DNA from: Arthrobacter sulfonylureivorans
Lineage (GTDB): Bacteria; Actinomycetota; Actinomycetes; Actinomycetales; Micrococcaceae
Reading direction: 5' to 3'
Length of the DNA: 64,000 nucleotides
Assembly: GCA_004000035.1 (NCBI GenBank)
Contig: RJAE01000008.1
Span: 62,001-126,000 of the forward strand
The position numbers and the translations under genes are program-made. The notes under the pieces are model-generated. The model ran no database searches, was not told the DNA's origin, and worked only from the letters and a program-made list of their open reading frames with translations. Below are positions 32,545 through 41,326 of this stretch, one piece after another. The first letter of the stretch is position 1; every line of letters begins with the position of its first letter.

Positions 32545-33180
32545 CTAAGCAGTGGAGGCCGTGGCTGTATCGTCAGCGGTTGTCGAATGAGGGAAGCCCC
32601 TGCTGGCCAGGAAAAAGGCCACGGCCAGGCAGATTGCTCCCGCAAGCGCCATGATCAGGGCACTGCCCCCTCCGGTCTCATATCTGTTCAGCAGCAGGAG
32701 GAACGCCGGGATGGTACCGGTCAGGAAGCTCACGAGGATGGTGAACCAACCGGTTGCGAGGGTAAGCGATTCCTTGTGCAACCCCAGCACGAGGAAGAAC
32801 ATGAACCACAGCGCCGCCCAGATGAGCCAGATGGAGCCGAAGACCGGATCGTTGACCGACGTGAACTGAATAACTCCAATGATGACGGCGCAGATGGCAA
32901 CGAACAGGGAGAACCAGCCCAGCCCCTCGCCGGGAAACCCAGTAACCTGGAGAATTCCGACGTAAAGGTACGTAAAACCGAAAAGATATAGCCCGGCTGC
33001 TCCGAAAATCACCGCCGGATCGTTATTTGCCTGCAGAATAATGAGCGTCGGGAAGACTACCTGCATGGTACCGACAAAAAAGTTGAGGATGGCAGCTGAT
33101 TTTCCCGGAATAAGCCCCACCAGCATGAGACCGTTGATGAACAAAACGGCACCGACATACAATAAACCGACACTGCCCAT
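32545..33180 (-). CDS. amiS: AmiS/UreI family amide/urea channel
   Basis: A 211-residue membrane protein with six predicted helices, the length and topology of AmiS/UreI channels. It begins MGSVGLLYVGAVLFINGLML and includes GAAGLYLFGFTYLYVG and IWLIWAALWFMFFLVLGL. It lets short amides or urea cross the membrane for the formamidase downstream. The ATG at 33180 has GGAG 5 nt upstream; an open frame continues upstream through the promoter region. It is the first gene of the amide operon. Confidence 0.88.
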   Translation of the reverse strand: MGSVGLLYVGAVLFINGLMLVGLIPGKSAAILNFFVGTMQVVFPTLIILQANNDPAVIFGAAGLYLFGFTYLYVGILQVTGFPGEGLGWFSLFVAICAVIIGVIQFTSVNDPVFGSIWLIWAALWFMFFLVLGLHKESLTLATGWFTILVSFLTGTIPAFLLLLNRYETGGGSALIMALAGAICLAVAFFLASRGFPHSTTADDTATASTA

Positions 33181-33313
33181 GTTCGCTCCATCGCGATACA
33201 GGTGATGCTTGAGGTGTAGCTCTGAAGAGTGTGGCCTAAAACCCCGCTTGGGGAGGTTAGACGCCACGCACCGTTATCGGCGCCCGGATAGCACGTGTTG
33301 GATAGTGCGGCCC

Positions 33314-33343
33314 AGCATAGTGGGCAAAATTCTGGAGTGTCAA
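33314..33343 (-). promoter_or_regulatory. Promoter of the amiS-fmdB-fmdA operon
   Basis: On the minus strand TTGACA (33338-33343) is followed after 18 bp by TATGCT (33314-33319). The -35 is a perfect consensus. The transcription start would fall about 125 nt upstream of the amiS ATG at 33180, leaving a long 5' leader with no obvious structure. Confidence 0.65.
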
Positions 33344-33353
33344 CGGCGTGGCG

Positions 33354-33390
33354 TTTAACCTGCGCGGACGGTTTAAATTGTCGGGTTAAA
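33354..33390. promoter_or_regulatory. TTTAACC repeat motifs upstream of the amide promoter
   Basis: TTTAACC at 33354, GGTTTAAA at 33370 and GGTTAAA at 33384-33390 form inverted and direct copies of one 7-8 bp half-site, just upstream of the -35 box. This is the position of an activator site, possibly for nitrogen or amide control. The rightmost copy overlaps the stop codon of the upstream crcB gene. The binding factor is unknown. Confidence 0.45.
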
Positions 33391-33751
33391 GCAGCGCCAG
33401 GGCCAGTCCGGCGGCCGCTGCCGCAACGGTAACGATCAGCGTGCCCGCCGCATTGATCAGGGCAAGGATCGGCCGTCGGGCTTGCAGGAGGCGGACGGTG
33501 TCCACGCTCGCCGTGCTGAAGGTGGTGTAGCCGCCCAGAAACCCGGTTCCCAGCACGGTCTGCAGGGCAGCCGGGGCGCCGTGAAAAATGATGGCTCCGG
33601 CGAGGAATCCCATGAGCAGCGAACCGCTGACGTTGACCAGCATGGTGCCCAGGGGCAGCTCGCCACGGAAGCGTGAACTGATCAGCCCGCCGAGCACAAA
33701 CCGGGCCACCGCGCCCGCCCCGCCGGCAAGCATCACCAGAAGGATGGTCAT
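33386..33751 (-). CDS. crcB: CrcB/FluC fluoride channel subunit
   Basis: A 121-residue four-helix protein of the Fluc family. The family signatures are GGAGAVARFVLG near the N-terminus, GTMLVNVSGSLLMGF with the pore Asn, and GFLGGYTTFSTAS. Two subunits form a dual-topology dimeric channel that exports fluoride. The ATG at 33751 overlaps the stop of the upstream crcB as ATGA. Having two adjacent copies suggests an obligate heterodimer, as in other Gram-positive bacteria. Confidence 0.92.
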   Translation of the reverse strand: MTILLVMLAGGAGAVARFVLGGLISSRFRGELPLGTMLVNVSGSLLMGFLAGAIIFHGAPAALQTVLGTGFLGGYTTFSTASVDTVRLLQARRPILALINAAGTLIVTVAAAAAGLALALL

Positions 33752-34227
33752 GTCAGGTCCGTTTCGGCGCCACCGGCGTTCCCGGGACCGGTGGCGGCAC
33801 GGCGGGCGGCAGCCACCCACACCCCGGCCGCAGCCGTTGCCAGCCCACCAATCACGGACAGCAGCATAAAGGCCACGGCATCGGCCATCCTGTCGGCTGC
33901 CAGGAGAAGATTGGCGTCCAGGGCAAGGGTGCTGTACGTGGTGAAGGCTCCCAAGAACCCTGTACCAGCGAGCAGCCGCAACGTCCGCCGTGCGCCAACA
34001 TCAGGGCCACGCCGTGCAAGTGCCTCCAGTAACAGGCCGAGCGCGAAAGCCCCGCAGAGATTGATGACCAGGGTCGGCAACGGCCAGCCGTCCGGCGAGG
34101 GGATGGCCGTATTCAGCCAGTACCGGCACAGGGTGCCCAGAGCCCCACCGCCCATGACCATCAACATGGCGGGAAGCTGCAGGTGCAGCGGTCTGGAGCC
34201 GGGGCGTTCGCGGCCGCCGCGGCTCAT
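33748..34227 (-). CDS. crcB: CrcB/FluC fluoride channel subunit (second copy)
   Basis: A 159-residue paralogue of the downstream crcB. It has GGGALGTLCRYWLN, TLVINLCGAFALGLLLE and GFLGAFTTYSTLA, the same three signatures. An extra N-terminal basic stretch (MSRGGRERPGSRPLHL) precedes the first helix; the true start could be a later Met near residue 21. The two are translationally coupled. I saw no fluoride riboswitch in the 110 bp upstream. Confidence 0.9.
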   Translation of the reverse strand: MSRGGRERPGSRPLHLQLPAMLMVMGGGALGTLCRYWLNTAIPSPDGWPLPTLVINLCGAFALGLLLEALARRGPDVGARRTLRLLAGTGFLGAFTTYSTLALDANLLLAADRMADAVAFMLLSVIGGLATAAAGVWVAAARRAATGPGNAGGAETDLT

Positions 34228-34338
34228 GGGCTCACCCTGCTGGGCAACTGGCTACGCAACAGCACATCAGCCAGTCTAGGGTTTCCCGGCCGGGTTCAAG
34301 GGATAACCGACACGGCGAAATCCTGCCCCGCGCTGCGG

Positions 34339-35589
34339 CTACCCGCCGTGCGCGGCCGGAACGGCGGTCAACAGCTGCAGCAGCGCCTCGCCGGGGCCCA
34401 CCCCGTTAATAACGTAGTCGCCCACCGCCTGCTGCCGGTAGGTGGCGGGGTTGTGCGAGGAGATGGTCCTGGCGTTGCGCCACAGTCTGTCCAGCTGCCG
34501 CGAGCTGGAGGTTGCGGACGCGCCGCCGACTTCGAAGATCCGCGAGATCAGCCGCAGTACCTGGTCAATGACGATGGGCTGGATCCCAAAGACGTGGGCG
34601 TCAGCACGGGAAAAATCGTCGACGACGGCGGTGCCCTGCTGCTGCGCCGCGCTCGCCTGCTGCACGGTGCGCGCCGCCGCGAGGACCGCGGCCTTCACCG
34701 TTTCCACGGTGCCGAAGGCCTCGCCGATGATCTGCAGGGATACCTGGTCCTTGGTGGGCGCGATGGCCGGATTGAACAGATTGCGGTTGCGCGACCGGAC
34801 AAAGTCGGTGATCTCCTCCAGTGCCGCCAACGCGATGCCGGCCAGGTTGGCCAGGTGCACCAGCTGATACACCGCGTGCTGGATGCCGCCGCCTGCTTCC
34901 TCGCTCCCGCGGAAGTGCAGGAAGCGCGGGTCCACTTCCACGTCGACGAACTCTGCGGTGCCGGAGCCGGTCAGCCGCTGGCCGAAACCGTCCCAGTCGT
35001 CGTGGACGCTCACGCCGGCGGCACCCGTGCTGACCTGGACCGTGGCGAAGCCCGCTTCCCCCGTTTCCGGATGCGCCGCGAGCACGCTCACCACTATCCA
35101 GTCGGCAAAGATCGATCCGGTGGCGTAGTACTTGGTGCCGTTGAGCAGCAGCCTGCCGTCCTGTTCCACCACCCGGGTGGATTGGGCGGCGAAGGTTCCG
35201 GTGCGCTCGCTCTCCGCGTTGCCCACCAAGGCACCTGCGGAGAGCTCGGCCAGCCAGTGGTCACGGTAGCCGGTTTCCGGATGTGCCAGCACAAATTCGG
35301 TAAACCCGATGTGGCCACGCAGCGCCTGCGGGATATTCGAGTCTGCGGCACCCAGGCCAATCAGCAACCGGGCCACCTGGTCCACGGTGGCGCCGAAGCC
35401 GCCGGCCTGCACCGGAACGCGGAGCCGGCCGAAGCCTGCTTCGCGCAACCAGCCGATCTCCTCAAACGGCAGTCTCCGGTCCCGCTCCCGCTCGAGGGCG
35501 CCTTCGCGGATCCGGCTGAACACCGGCTGGAAAATCGCGTCCAGTTCCTGGTCCGTGGCGGCGCGGGATTCAGAAACGGTGTGGCTCAC
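34339..35589 (-). CDS. SfnB/DszC-like flavin-dependent monooxygenase (acyl-CoA dehydrogenase fold)
   Basis: A 416-residue acyl-CoA dehydrogenase-fold protein of the SfnB/DszC subgroup, which uses reduced FMN and O2 rather than CoA esters. Typical segments are PVQAGGFGATVDQVARLLIG, LNGTKYYATGSIFADWIVV and FEVGGASATSSSRQLDRLWR. These enzymes oxidise sulfones, thiophenes or related organosulfur compounds. It overlaps the ABC ATPase gene by 4 nt (ATGA). A second, DszA-like, monooxygenase lies at the other end of the cluster, supporting a sulfur-scavenging pathway. Confidence 0.82.
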   Translation of the reverse strand: MSHTVSESRAATDQELDAIFQPVFSRIREGALERERDRRLPFEEIGWLREAGFGRLRVPVQAGGFGATVDQVARLLIGLGAADSNIPQALRGHIGFTEFVLAHPETGYRDHWLAELSAGALVGNAESERTGTFAAQSTRVVEQDGRLLLNGTKYYATGSIFADWIVVSVLAAHPETGEAGFATVQVSTGAAGVSVHDDWDGFGQRLTGSGTAEFVDVEVDPRFLHFRGSEEAGGGIQHAVYQLVHLANLAGIALAALEEITDFVRSRNRNLFNPAIAPTKDQVSLQIIGEAFGTVETVKAAVLAAARTVQQASAAQQQGTAVVDDFSRADAHVFGIQPIVIDQVLRLISRIFEVGGASATSSSRQLDRLWRNARTISSHNPATYRQQAVGDYVINGVGPGEALLQLLTAVPAAHGG

Positions 35590-37340
35590 GAATGGGCTCC
35601 TTCAGTGGTCGGTGTCCCGGCAGCAGCGGGCGGGTTCCGCTGGCCCGGTGCCAGGCCAAGCTGGGGCAGCGAGGCCAGTAGTTCGCGGGTGTAAGGGTGC
35701 CGGGGGTGGTTGAAGACGTCCTCGGCGCTGCCTTGCTCCACGGCCCGGCCGTCCTTCATCACCAGCACCCGGTCGCTCATGTGGTGGATCACGCCCAGAT
35801 CGTGGGAGATGAACAGGTAGCTCAGGCCCAGTTCCTGCTGCAGGTCGGTGAGCAGGTCCAGCACCTGGGCCTGCACGGAGACATCCAGGGCGGAGACCGC
35901 CTCATCCAGGACGATGACTTCGGGTTCCGGCGCGAGCGCCCTGGCGATGGCGAGGCGCTGGCGCTGGCCGCCGGAGAGCTGGAGCGGATGCTTGGCCAGG
36001 TGCTCCACCTGCAGGCCGACCTGGCCGGCGAGCTCCCGCACCTGGGCTGCCCGCTCTGCTTCGCCGGGATAGTCCTGCCGCGCGAGGGCATCCAGGAGAA
36101 TCCGTTCCGCGTTCCAGCGCGGGTCGAACGAGCTGAGCGGGTCCTGGTAGACCACGGTGACCGAGCGGCGGCGGGAACGCCGGGCCGCGGTCGAGATTCC
36201 GGTCCATGCCGCACCGTCCAGCAGCACTCGGCCGGCATCCGGTTCCAGCATCGCCAGCGCCATCTTGGCCGTGGTGCTCTTGCCCGATCCGGATTCGCCG
36301 ACGATCCCGAGCGTCTCCCCCGCCCGGAGCTCAAAGGAGACGCCGTCGACGACGGTGCGCACCACGCCGTCGTGGCCTTGGTAGCTCTTCACCAGTCCCT
36401 CCGCCCGCAGCACCGGTGCATCCGCGGGGCGCGTGGTCCGGGGCCGGCGGCTGGTGGCGGTGATGCGGGCGCGGCCGTCCTTGCTCAGCGGGGTGCCCTT
36501 GGTGTGCTCGGACGGAATGGCGTCCAGCAGCGCCCGCGTGTAGTCGTGCTGCGGGTGGTACAGCACCTGGCGGGCCGGGCCCTGCTCCACGATGGCGCCG
36601 CCCTGCATCACGGCCACGTGGTCGGCCAGAGTGGCCACCACGGAGAGGTCGTGGCTGATCAGCACAATCCCGGTGCCGCGTTCTTTCATCCGGCCCAGCA
36701 GCTCCAGGATCTGCGCCTGCACCGTCACGTCCAGTGCGGTGGTGGGCTCGTCGGCGATCAGGATCTTGGGGTCCAGCGCAATGGCGGAGGCGATCAGCGC
36801 CCGCTGGCGCAGTCCGCCGGAGAGCTCGTCCGGGCGCTGCCCGGCGCGCAGTTCCGGCTGCGGGACGCCCACGCTGGCCAGCAGCTCCACGGCCCTCGCG
36901 GCGCGGGAGCGCGTGGTGCCCCAGCCGTGCAGCCGCAGCGCCTCTTCGATCTCCTTGCCCACCGGTCGCAGCGGATCCAGCGAGACCAGTGCGTCCTGCA
37001 GCACGAACCCGATGTCCTTGCCGCGCAGCCGGCGCCACTGCCGCTCCCCCAGCGTCCCGATCCGGTGGCCCGCCAGTTCCAGCCGCTCCGCCTGCACCGA
37101 GGCGTTGGCACCGGGCAGGCCCACCAGGGTGCGCGCGGTCACGGACTTGCCGGATCCGGATTCGCCCACGATCGCCAGGCATTCGCCCGCGGCCAGCCGC
37201 AGGTCCACGTCCTTGACCACGTGGGTCAGCCGGGCGTCCCTGCCGCGGCCGGTGCTGAAGGAGACGTTCAGGTTCCGGACCTTCAGCAGTTCCTGCCGCA
37301 GGGTGCCGGTGATTGCGGTGTGTTCCAGCGTGGCGGTCAT
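35586..37340 (-). CDS. Fused dual ATPase of an Opp/Dpp-type ABC importer
   Basis: A 584-residue protein joining two ATPase domains like DppD and DppF. The first (residues 1-275) has GESGSGKSVT, LSGGLRQRALIA and ILIADEPTTALD. The second (from about 305) has GESGSGKSTT, LSGGQRQRLAIARA and VIVLDEAVSALD. Each ends in the oligopeptide-transporter C-terminal region (QHDYTRALL, RHPYTRELL). It overlaps both neighbours by 4 nt, so the operon is tightly coupled. It energises the two permeases downstream of the binding protein. Confidence 0.92.
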   Translation of the reverse strand: MTATLEHTAITGTLRQELLKVRNLNVSFSTGRGRDARLTHVVKDVDLRLAAGECLAIVGESGSGKSVTARTLVGLPGANASVQAERLELAGHRIGTLGERQWRRLRGKDIGFVLQDALVSLDPLRPVGKEIEEALRLHGWGTTRSRAARAVELLASVGVPQPELRAGQRPDELSGGLRQRALIASAIALDPKILIADEPTTALDVTVQAQILELLGRMKERGTGIVLISHDLSVVATLADHVAVMQGGAIVEQGPARQVLYHPQHDYTRALLDAIPSEHTKGTPLSKDGRARITATSRRPRTTRPADAPVLRAEGLVKSYQGHDGVVRTVVDGVSFELRAGETLGIVGESGSGKSTTAKMALAMLEPDAGRVLLDGAAWTGISTAARRSRRRSVTVVYQDPLSSFDPRWNAERILLDALARQDYPGEAERAAQVRELAGQVGLQVEHLAKHPLQLSGGQRQRLAIARALAPEPEVIVLDEAVSALDVSVQAQVLDLLTDLQQELGLSYLFISHDLGVIHHMSDRVLVMKDGRAVEQGSAEDVFNHPRHPYTRELLASLPQLGLAPGQRNPPAAAGTPTTEGAHS

Positions 37341-38203
37341 GATCGGGCTCCTTCAAGCTTCTTCTGCAGGTGGTGTCCCAGCACGGTGGCTGCCAGGGCA
37401 ATGGCGACGATGGCCAGACCGGGCATCACTTCCAGCCACCAGGCCCGGGTGATGAACATGCGGCCGGCATCCAGCAGGGCGCCCCATTCCGGCGACGGCG
37501 GGGCAACGCCCAGGCCCAAGAAGGCCAGGCCGGACGCCCAGACAATGGACTGCCCGATGCCCAGCGTGACGACGGCAACCAGAGGGCGCATGGCGTTGGG
37601 GAAAACGTGCTGGCGCAGCACCGTCCAACGGCTGTGCCCGAGCGCGTGCGCCGCCTCCACATACCCGGAGTTCTTCACGGCGAGGACCTGGCCGCGGATC
37701 ATCCGGGCGTAGCCGGGCGCGGTGCCGAGTCCGACGGCAACAATCTGGGTGGTGACGCTGGGGCCGTAGACGGTCACGAACAGCATGGCCAGCAGCAGCA
37801 CCGGGAACGCGAACAGGACCTCGAGGCTGCGGTTGATCAGCCCGTCGAAAATCTTCCCGCCGAGCCCGGACACCACGCCCAGCACCACGGCGATGGCCAT
37901 GGACAGCCCGGTGGCGCCGAGCCCGATCAGCAGCGACTCCCGGGTTCCGTAGACCACCCGGGTGTAGAGGTCGCGCCCGGACTGGTCGGTGCCGAACGGG
38001 TGGGCCAGGCTGGGTGCCTGCAGCGCGTTGGGCAGGTCGATGGCGAACGGATCACGGCTGGTGAGCAGGTGCGGTGCCAGCGCGGCAACCACAAAGAAAA
38101 GCACGACGGCGGCCGCCACCGCCGGGAGCAGCGGAACCTCGCGCAGCCGTTGCCACGCGACGGCGGGGACGTTGGCGGATGTGTTCAGGGTGGAGGTGCT
38201 CAT
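37337..38203 (-). CDS. ABC transporter permease (DppC-like)
   Basis: A 288-residue permease with about six helices and an OppC-type N-terminus. FGTDQSGRDLYTRVVYGTRES is the diagnostic segment of DppC/OppC, and an EAA loop is present (VEAAHALGHSRWTVLRQHVF). It pairs with the DppB-like permease encoded just upstream. The ATG overlaps the stop of that gene by 4 nt. Confidence 0.92.
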   Translation of the reverse strand: MSTSTLNTSANVPAVAWQRLREVPLLPAVAAAVVLFFVVAALAPHLLTSRDPFAIDLPNALQAPSLAHPFGTDQSGRDLYTRVVYGTRESLLIGLGATGLSMAIAVVLGVVSGLGGKIFDGLINRSLEVLFAFPVLLLAMLFVTVYGPSVTTQIVAVGLGTAPGYARMIRGQVLAVKNSGYVEAAHALGHSRWTVLRQHVFPNAMRPLVAVVTLGIGQSIVWASGLAFLGLGVAPPSPEWGALLDAGRMFITRAWWLEVMPGLAIVAIALAATVLGHHLQKKLEGARS

Positions 38204-39282
38204 GAATTCTTCAGCCTCGGATCAATGAGTGTGTAGGCGATGTCCACCAGCAGGTTGGCCAGCACGTAGATGGCGGCAATCAGGATGACGATGCCGCAGA
38301 CCACCGGCAGGTCGCGGGAGTTGACCGCGGTGACCAGAACCTTGCCCAGTCCGGGGCGGCTGAAAATGCTCTCGGCGATCACCGCCCCGGAGAACAGCGA
38401 GCCCAGCGCCCAGCCGGAGAGCGTGACGCCGGGCAGCACCGAATGCCTCAGCACGTGGCGGAGCCGCACGCCGATGTCCCCCATGCCGCGCATCCGGGCG
38501 GACAGGGCAAACGGCTGATCCATGCCCTTTTCGAATTCGGTCCGGGTGACCTGGCCGAGGAATCCGGCCAGCGGGATGCCCAGCGTCAGGGCGGGCAGGA
38601 CCAGCCCGTCCAGGCCGGTGCCGCCGACCACCGGGAACCAGCCCAAGTTCAGCGCGAACACCACCAGTAGGATCACGCCGAGCCAGTACTGCGGCAGCCC
38701 GGCCGCCACAGCTTCCAGCCCGGAGGCCACCGAGGACACCATCCGGCTGCGCCGGGCCGTTCCCGCGATCACCACGGCGGAGATGAGCCAGGCGACCAGC
38801 AGGGAGGCGAAGGTCAGGCCGATGGTGGGGCCGACCTGGTCGCCGATCACTTCGGTGACCGGCTTGTGCAGCTGGTAGGACACGCCCAGGTTGCCCGTGG
38901 CCAGATCGCCCAGGAAGCGGAAGTACTGCGCGATCAGCGGGTCGTCGAACCCGTATTTCGCGTTGATCGGTGCCAGTTCCGCCGCGGTGCGCTGCTGGAC
39001 CTGTCCGGCGAGCTGGTTCAGCAGCAGCGTGGCCCGGTCGCCGGGCAGCAGCGCCTGGATCAGGAACGTGAAGGTGGCGGCGGCCCAGACCACGCCGACG
39101 GCGGTCAGCAGCCGGCCGCCGGCGCGGCGCAGTCCCGGCGAGGTCAGCAGGTTGTTCGGCCTCGGCCGGCGCCGTCCGGGGTGGTTGGCCGCACCACCGG
39201 TGCCGCCGCCCGCGGCGGAGGCACCGCCGTCGTGCGCTGGATCCTGCAGGAGAAGGCCGGTGTTGTGCTTGAGAGTGCTCAT
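38200..39282 (-). CDS. ABC transporter permease (DppB-like)
   Basis: A 360-residue permease. After a Gly/Pro-rich N-terminal extension of about 50 residues there are six helices. The segment LVAWLISAVVIAGTARRSRM and the loop FALSARMRGMGDIGVRLRHV match DppB/OppB proteins. The gene lies 12 nt downstream of the binding-protein gene. The long cytosolic N-terminus is unusual for the family. Confidence 0.9.
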   Translation of the reverse strand: MSTLKHNTGLLLQDPAHDGGASAAGGGTGGAANHPGRRRPRPNNLLTSPGLRRAGGRLLTAVGVVWAAATFTFLIQALLPGDRATLLLNQLAGQVQQRTAAELAPINAKYGFDDPLIAQYFRFLGDLATGNLGVSYQLHKPVTEVIGDQVGPTIGLTFASLLVAWLISAVVIAGTARRSRMVSSVASGLEAVAAGLPQYWLGVILLVVFALNLGWFPVVGGTGLDGLVLPALTLGIPLAGFLGQVTRTEFEKGMDQPFALSARMRGMGDIGVRLRHVLRHSVLPGVTLSGWALGSLFSGAVIAESIFSRPGLGKVLVTAVNSRDLPVVCGIVILIAAIYVLANLLVDIAYTLIDPRLKNS

Positions 39283-39294
39283 GGCGGCCGCTCC

Positions 39295-41052
39295 TTACTC
39301 GGTGAAGAAGGCGTCGTGGAAGACCGGCTCGCCCTGCGATGCCTCCAGCCAGACGTCCTGCAGGTTCTGGCTGGTGGCCACCGTGGAGGTCTGCGTGTAG
39401 AGGCCCACGGCCACCGCCTCGTCGCTAAGCCGCTGCTGGGCCTGGGCGTAGAACGTGTTGGCCTCCTCGGGGCTGGCCGCCGAATTCGCCTTCAGGATCA
39501 GGTCCTCGATCTCCGCATTGTTGTAGAACGCGGTGTTCGCGTAATTCGGGTTCTTGGCGGTGTTCTGCCGGAAGTTGATGTAGAGGATGCCGGCGGTGGG
39601 GCTGGTCCAGTAACCCAGCTGGGCGTCATAGCTGTCCGGCGTGGAATAGGTCCCGCCGAACAGGTCAGCCTGCGTGACCGGCACCAGGTTCACCTTGAAG
39701 CCCACCGGCTTGACCTGTTCCTGCAGGTTCTGCAGCGCGGTGGCGCCCTCGGTGGTGACGATCGAGTTCAGGCCGAAGGCGATGTCGACGGCCAACTCCT
39801 GGCCGTCCTTGGTCCGGACGCCGTCCGCGTTGCGCTGGGTCCAGCCGGCGTCGTCCAGCAACGCGTTGGCCTTGGCCTGGTCGAACGGGTAGTCGTCGGC
39901 GATGTCCGTGTTGTAGCCCGGGGTGCTCTGGCTGACCGTGCCGTTGGGCTCGAACGGGACCACGCCCAGGAACGCCGAATCCACCACGGCCTTGCGGTCG
40001 GCGCTGTAGGCGAAGGCCTGGCGAACCTTGGTGTCCGCGAACGGGCCCTCAACGGTGTTCAGCGAGAGCGTGACCGGACGGCCCGGCGTGATGTACTGCT
40101 GCACCTGGAACTGGGACTTGGCCGTTTCGAAGTCCACCGTGGGCACTTCGCCGATGGCGTCCGACTCGCCGCTGGCCAGCGAGCCGAAGCGCGAGGTGTT
40201 GTCCTGCACGAAGGACCAGACCACCGAATCAACGTAGGCGGGGCCCTGGTGCTTGGCGTTCTGCGGGGCGGAGTTGTAGTCCGGGTTCTGGTTGAACGTC
40301 ACGGATTCTCCGCGCTTCCACTCGCCCACCGTGAACGGCCCGGAACCGATGGGAGCCTCGCAGTTCTGCTGTTCGGTCCGCTCCTCCAGCGCGGCGGCGG
40401 ACTGGATGCCGAAGTAGCCCTGGCTCAGCGCCGAAAGCAGCGGCGAGTACGGCGCGGACAGCTTCACTTCCAGCGTGCCGGCGTCCACGGCCTTGCTGGA
40501 CTCGTAGTACTCCTGGATGTAGGCCTGCACGGTGCCGTTGCCGCCGCTGGTCCAGTAGTCAAAGTTGTCGCTCACGGCCTGCGCGTCCACCGGCGTGCCG
40601 TCGGTGAACTTCACGCCCTCCTTCAGCTTGAAGGTCCAGGTCAGCTGGTCCTCGCTGACACTCCACTCCTCGGCCAGCCAGGGGACGATGCTGCCGTCCT
40701 CGGTCTGCGACACCAGCGAATCCAGCACCTGCCGCGACAAATAGGCCTGCTGGACCCAGCCGCCGTAGATGCAGGGCGGTTCCTGCAGGTGGGCGTAGCG
40801 GATGGTCCCGCCGTCCACTTTCTCCCCCGCCGTGGCGCCGGCCGCTCCGCCGGAGCCGCTGCCGCACGCCGTCAGGGCCAGCACGCCGAGGAGTGCGGCG
40901 GCGGAGGCAGCTCTCCCGCCCGGTCCCCTGCCGCGGTTGGCGCCCAGGCTGTTGCCCAGGCTGTTGCGTTGGCTGTTGCGCAGGCTATTGCGCAGCCGGG
41001 GGCGGCTCGAGTCGGTGGTGGACGGCTGGTACGCCGGCTGGCGATTTGTCAC
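39295..41052 (-). CDS. Family 5 substrate-binding lipoprotein of the Opp-type importer
   Basis: A 585-residue peptide/nickel-type binding protein. The lipobox LALTAC places the lipidated Cys at residue 63. The mature part starts GGTIRYAHLQEPPCIYGGW and has the family segment LTWTFKLKEGVKFTDGTPVD. The 48-residue region before the hydrophobic core is far longer than a normal signal peptide and contains five (R/G)NS(L/Q) tandem units (residues 21-37). The GTG start is supported by AAGGAG 7 nt upstream. The ligand is probably an organosulfur compound, judging from the flanking monooxygenases. Confidence 0.88.
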   Translation of the reverse strand: MTNRQPAYQPSTTDSSRPRLRNSLRNSQRNSLGNSLGANRGRGPGGRAASAAALLGVLALTACGSGSGGAAGATAGEKVDGGTIRYAHLQEPPCIYGGWVQQAYLSRQVLDSLVSQTEDGSIVPWLAEEWSVSEDQLTWTFKLKEGVKFTDGTPVDAQAVSDNFDYWTSGGNGTVQAYIQEYYESSKAVDAGTLEVKLSAPYSPLLSALSQGYFGIQSAAALEERTEQQNCEAPIGSGPFTVGEWKRGESVTFNQNPDYNSAPQNAKHQGPAYVDSVVWSFVQDNTSRFGSLASGESDAIGEVPTVDFETAKSQFQVQQYITPGRPVTLSLNTVEGPFADTKVRQAFAYSADRKAVVDSAFLGVVPFEPNGTVSQSTPGYNTDIADDYPFDQAKANALLDDAGWTQRNADGVRTKDGQELAVDIAFGLNSIVTTEGATALQNLQEQVKPVGFKVNLVPVTQADLFGGTYSTPDSYDAQLGYWTSPTAGILYINFRQNTAKNPNYANTAFYNNAEIEDLILKANSAASPEEANTFYAQAQQRLSDEAVAVGLYTQTSTVATSQNLQDVWLEASQGEPVFHDAFFTE

Positions 41053-41326
41053 GGTGGTGCTCCTTGGGACGGCCGATCTGGGATCGGTCAGCTAGATGGG
41101 TGGAGACAGTCCAACCCACGCCCGGCACGCGGCCAAAGTTTGTTGCGGCAGCCGGCCTCCGCCGTCGTCATCCCGTCACGGCGGGACACAAAGGGGCAAT
41201 GTTGCGTCACGCAGCGCCTTGGAAACCACGACGGCGACACACAACTTCCGCTGCCCGGGGTCAGGACGCCAGCATCGAGACACAAGGAAACCGCCACGAG
41301 GACACCCGAGGACAAGGACAGCCGTC
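41053..41326. promoter_or_regulatory. Divergent regulatory region between importer and DszA-like genes
   Basis: This 274-bp spacer separates the leftward importer operon from the rightward monooxygenase gene. It must hold both promoters. I see an 11-bp palindrome TGCGTCACGCA at 41203-41213 midway, a candidate operator. No confident -35/-10 pair could be assigned on either side, and no riboswitch consensus is evident. Confidence 0.4.

Noticed and set aside
34228-34338. Fluoride riboswitch upstream of the crcB pair
   Set aside because: I looked for the conserved GG-GATGG and CTGATG blocks in the right order and did not find a convincing match.
41203-41213. Palindrome TGCGTCACGCA as a confirmed operator
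   Set aside because: It is short and the ten bases TGCGTCACGC also occur in the unrelated 24-bp repeat at 59936, so it could be a common word. It is mentioned only as a candidate within the spacer entry.
41053-41326. SAM riboswitch or T-box ahead of the putative sulfur cluster
   Set aside because: No conserved core blocks of either class were found on either strand.
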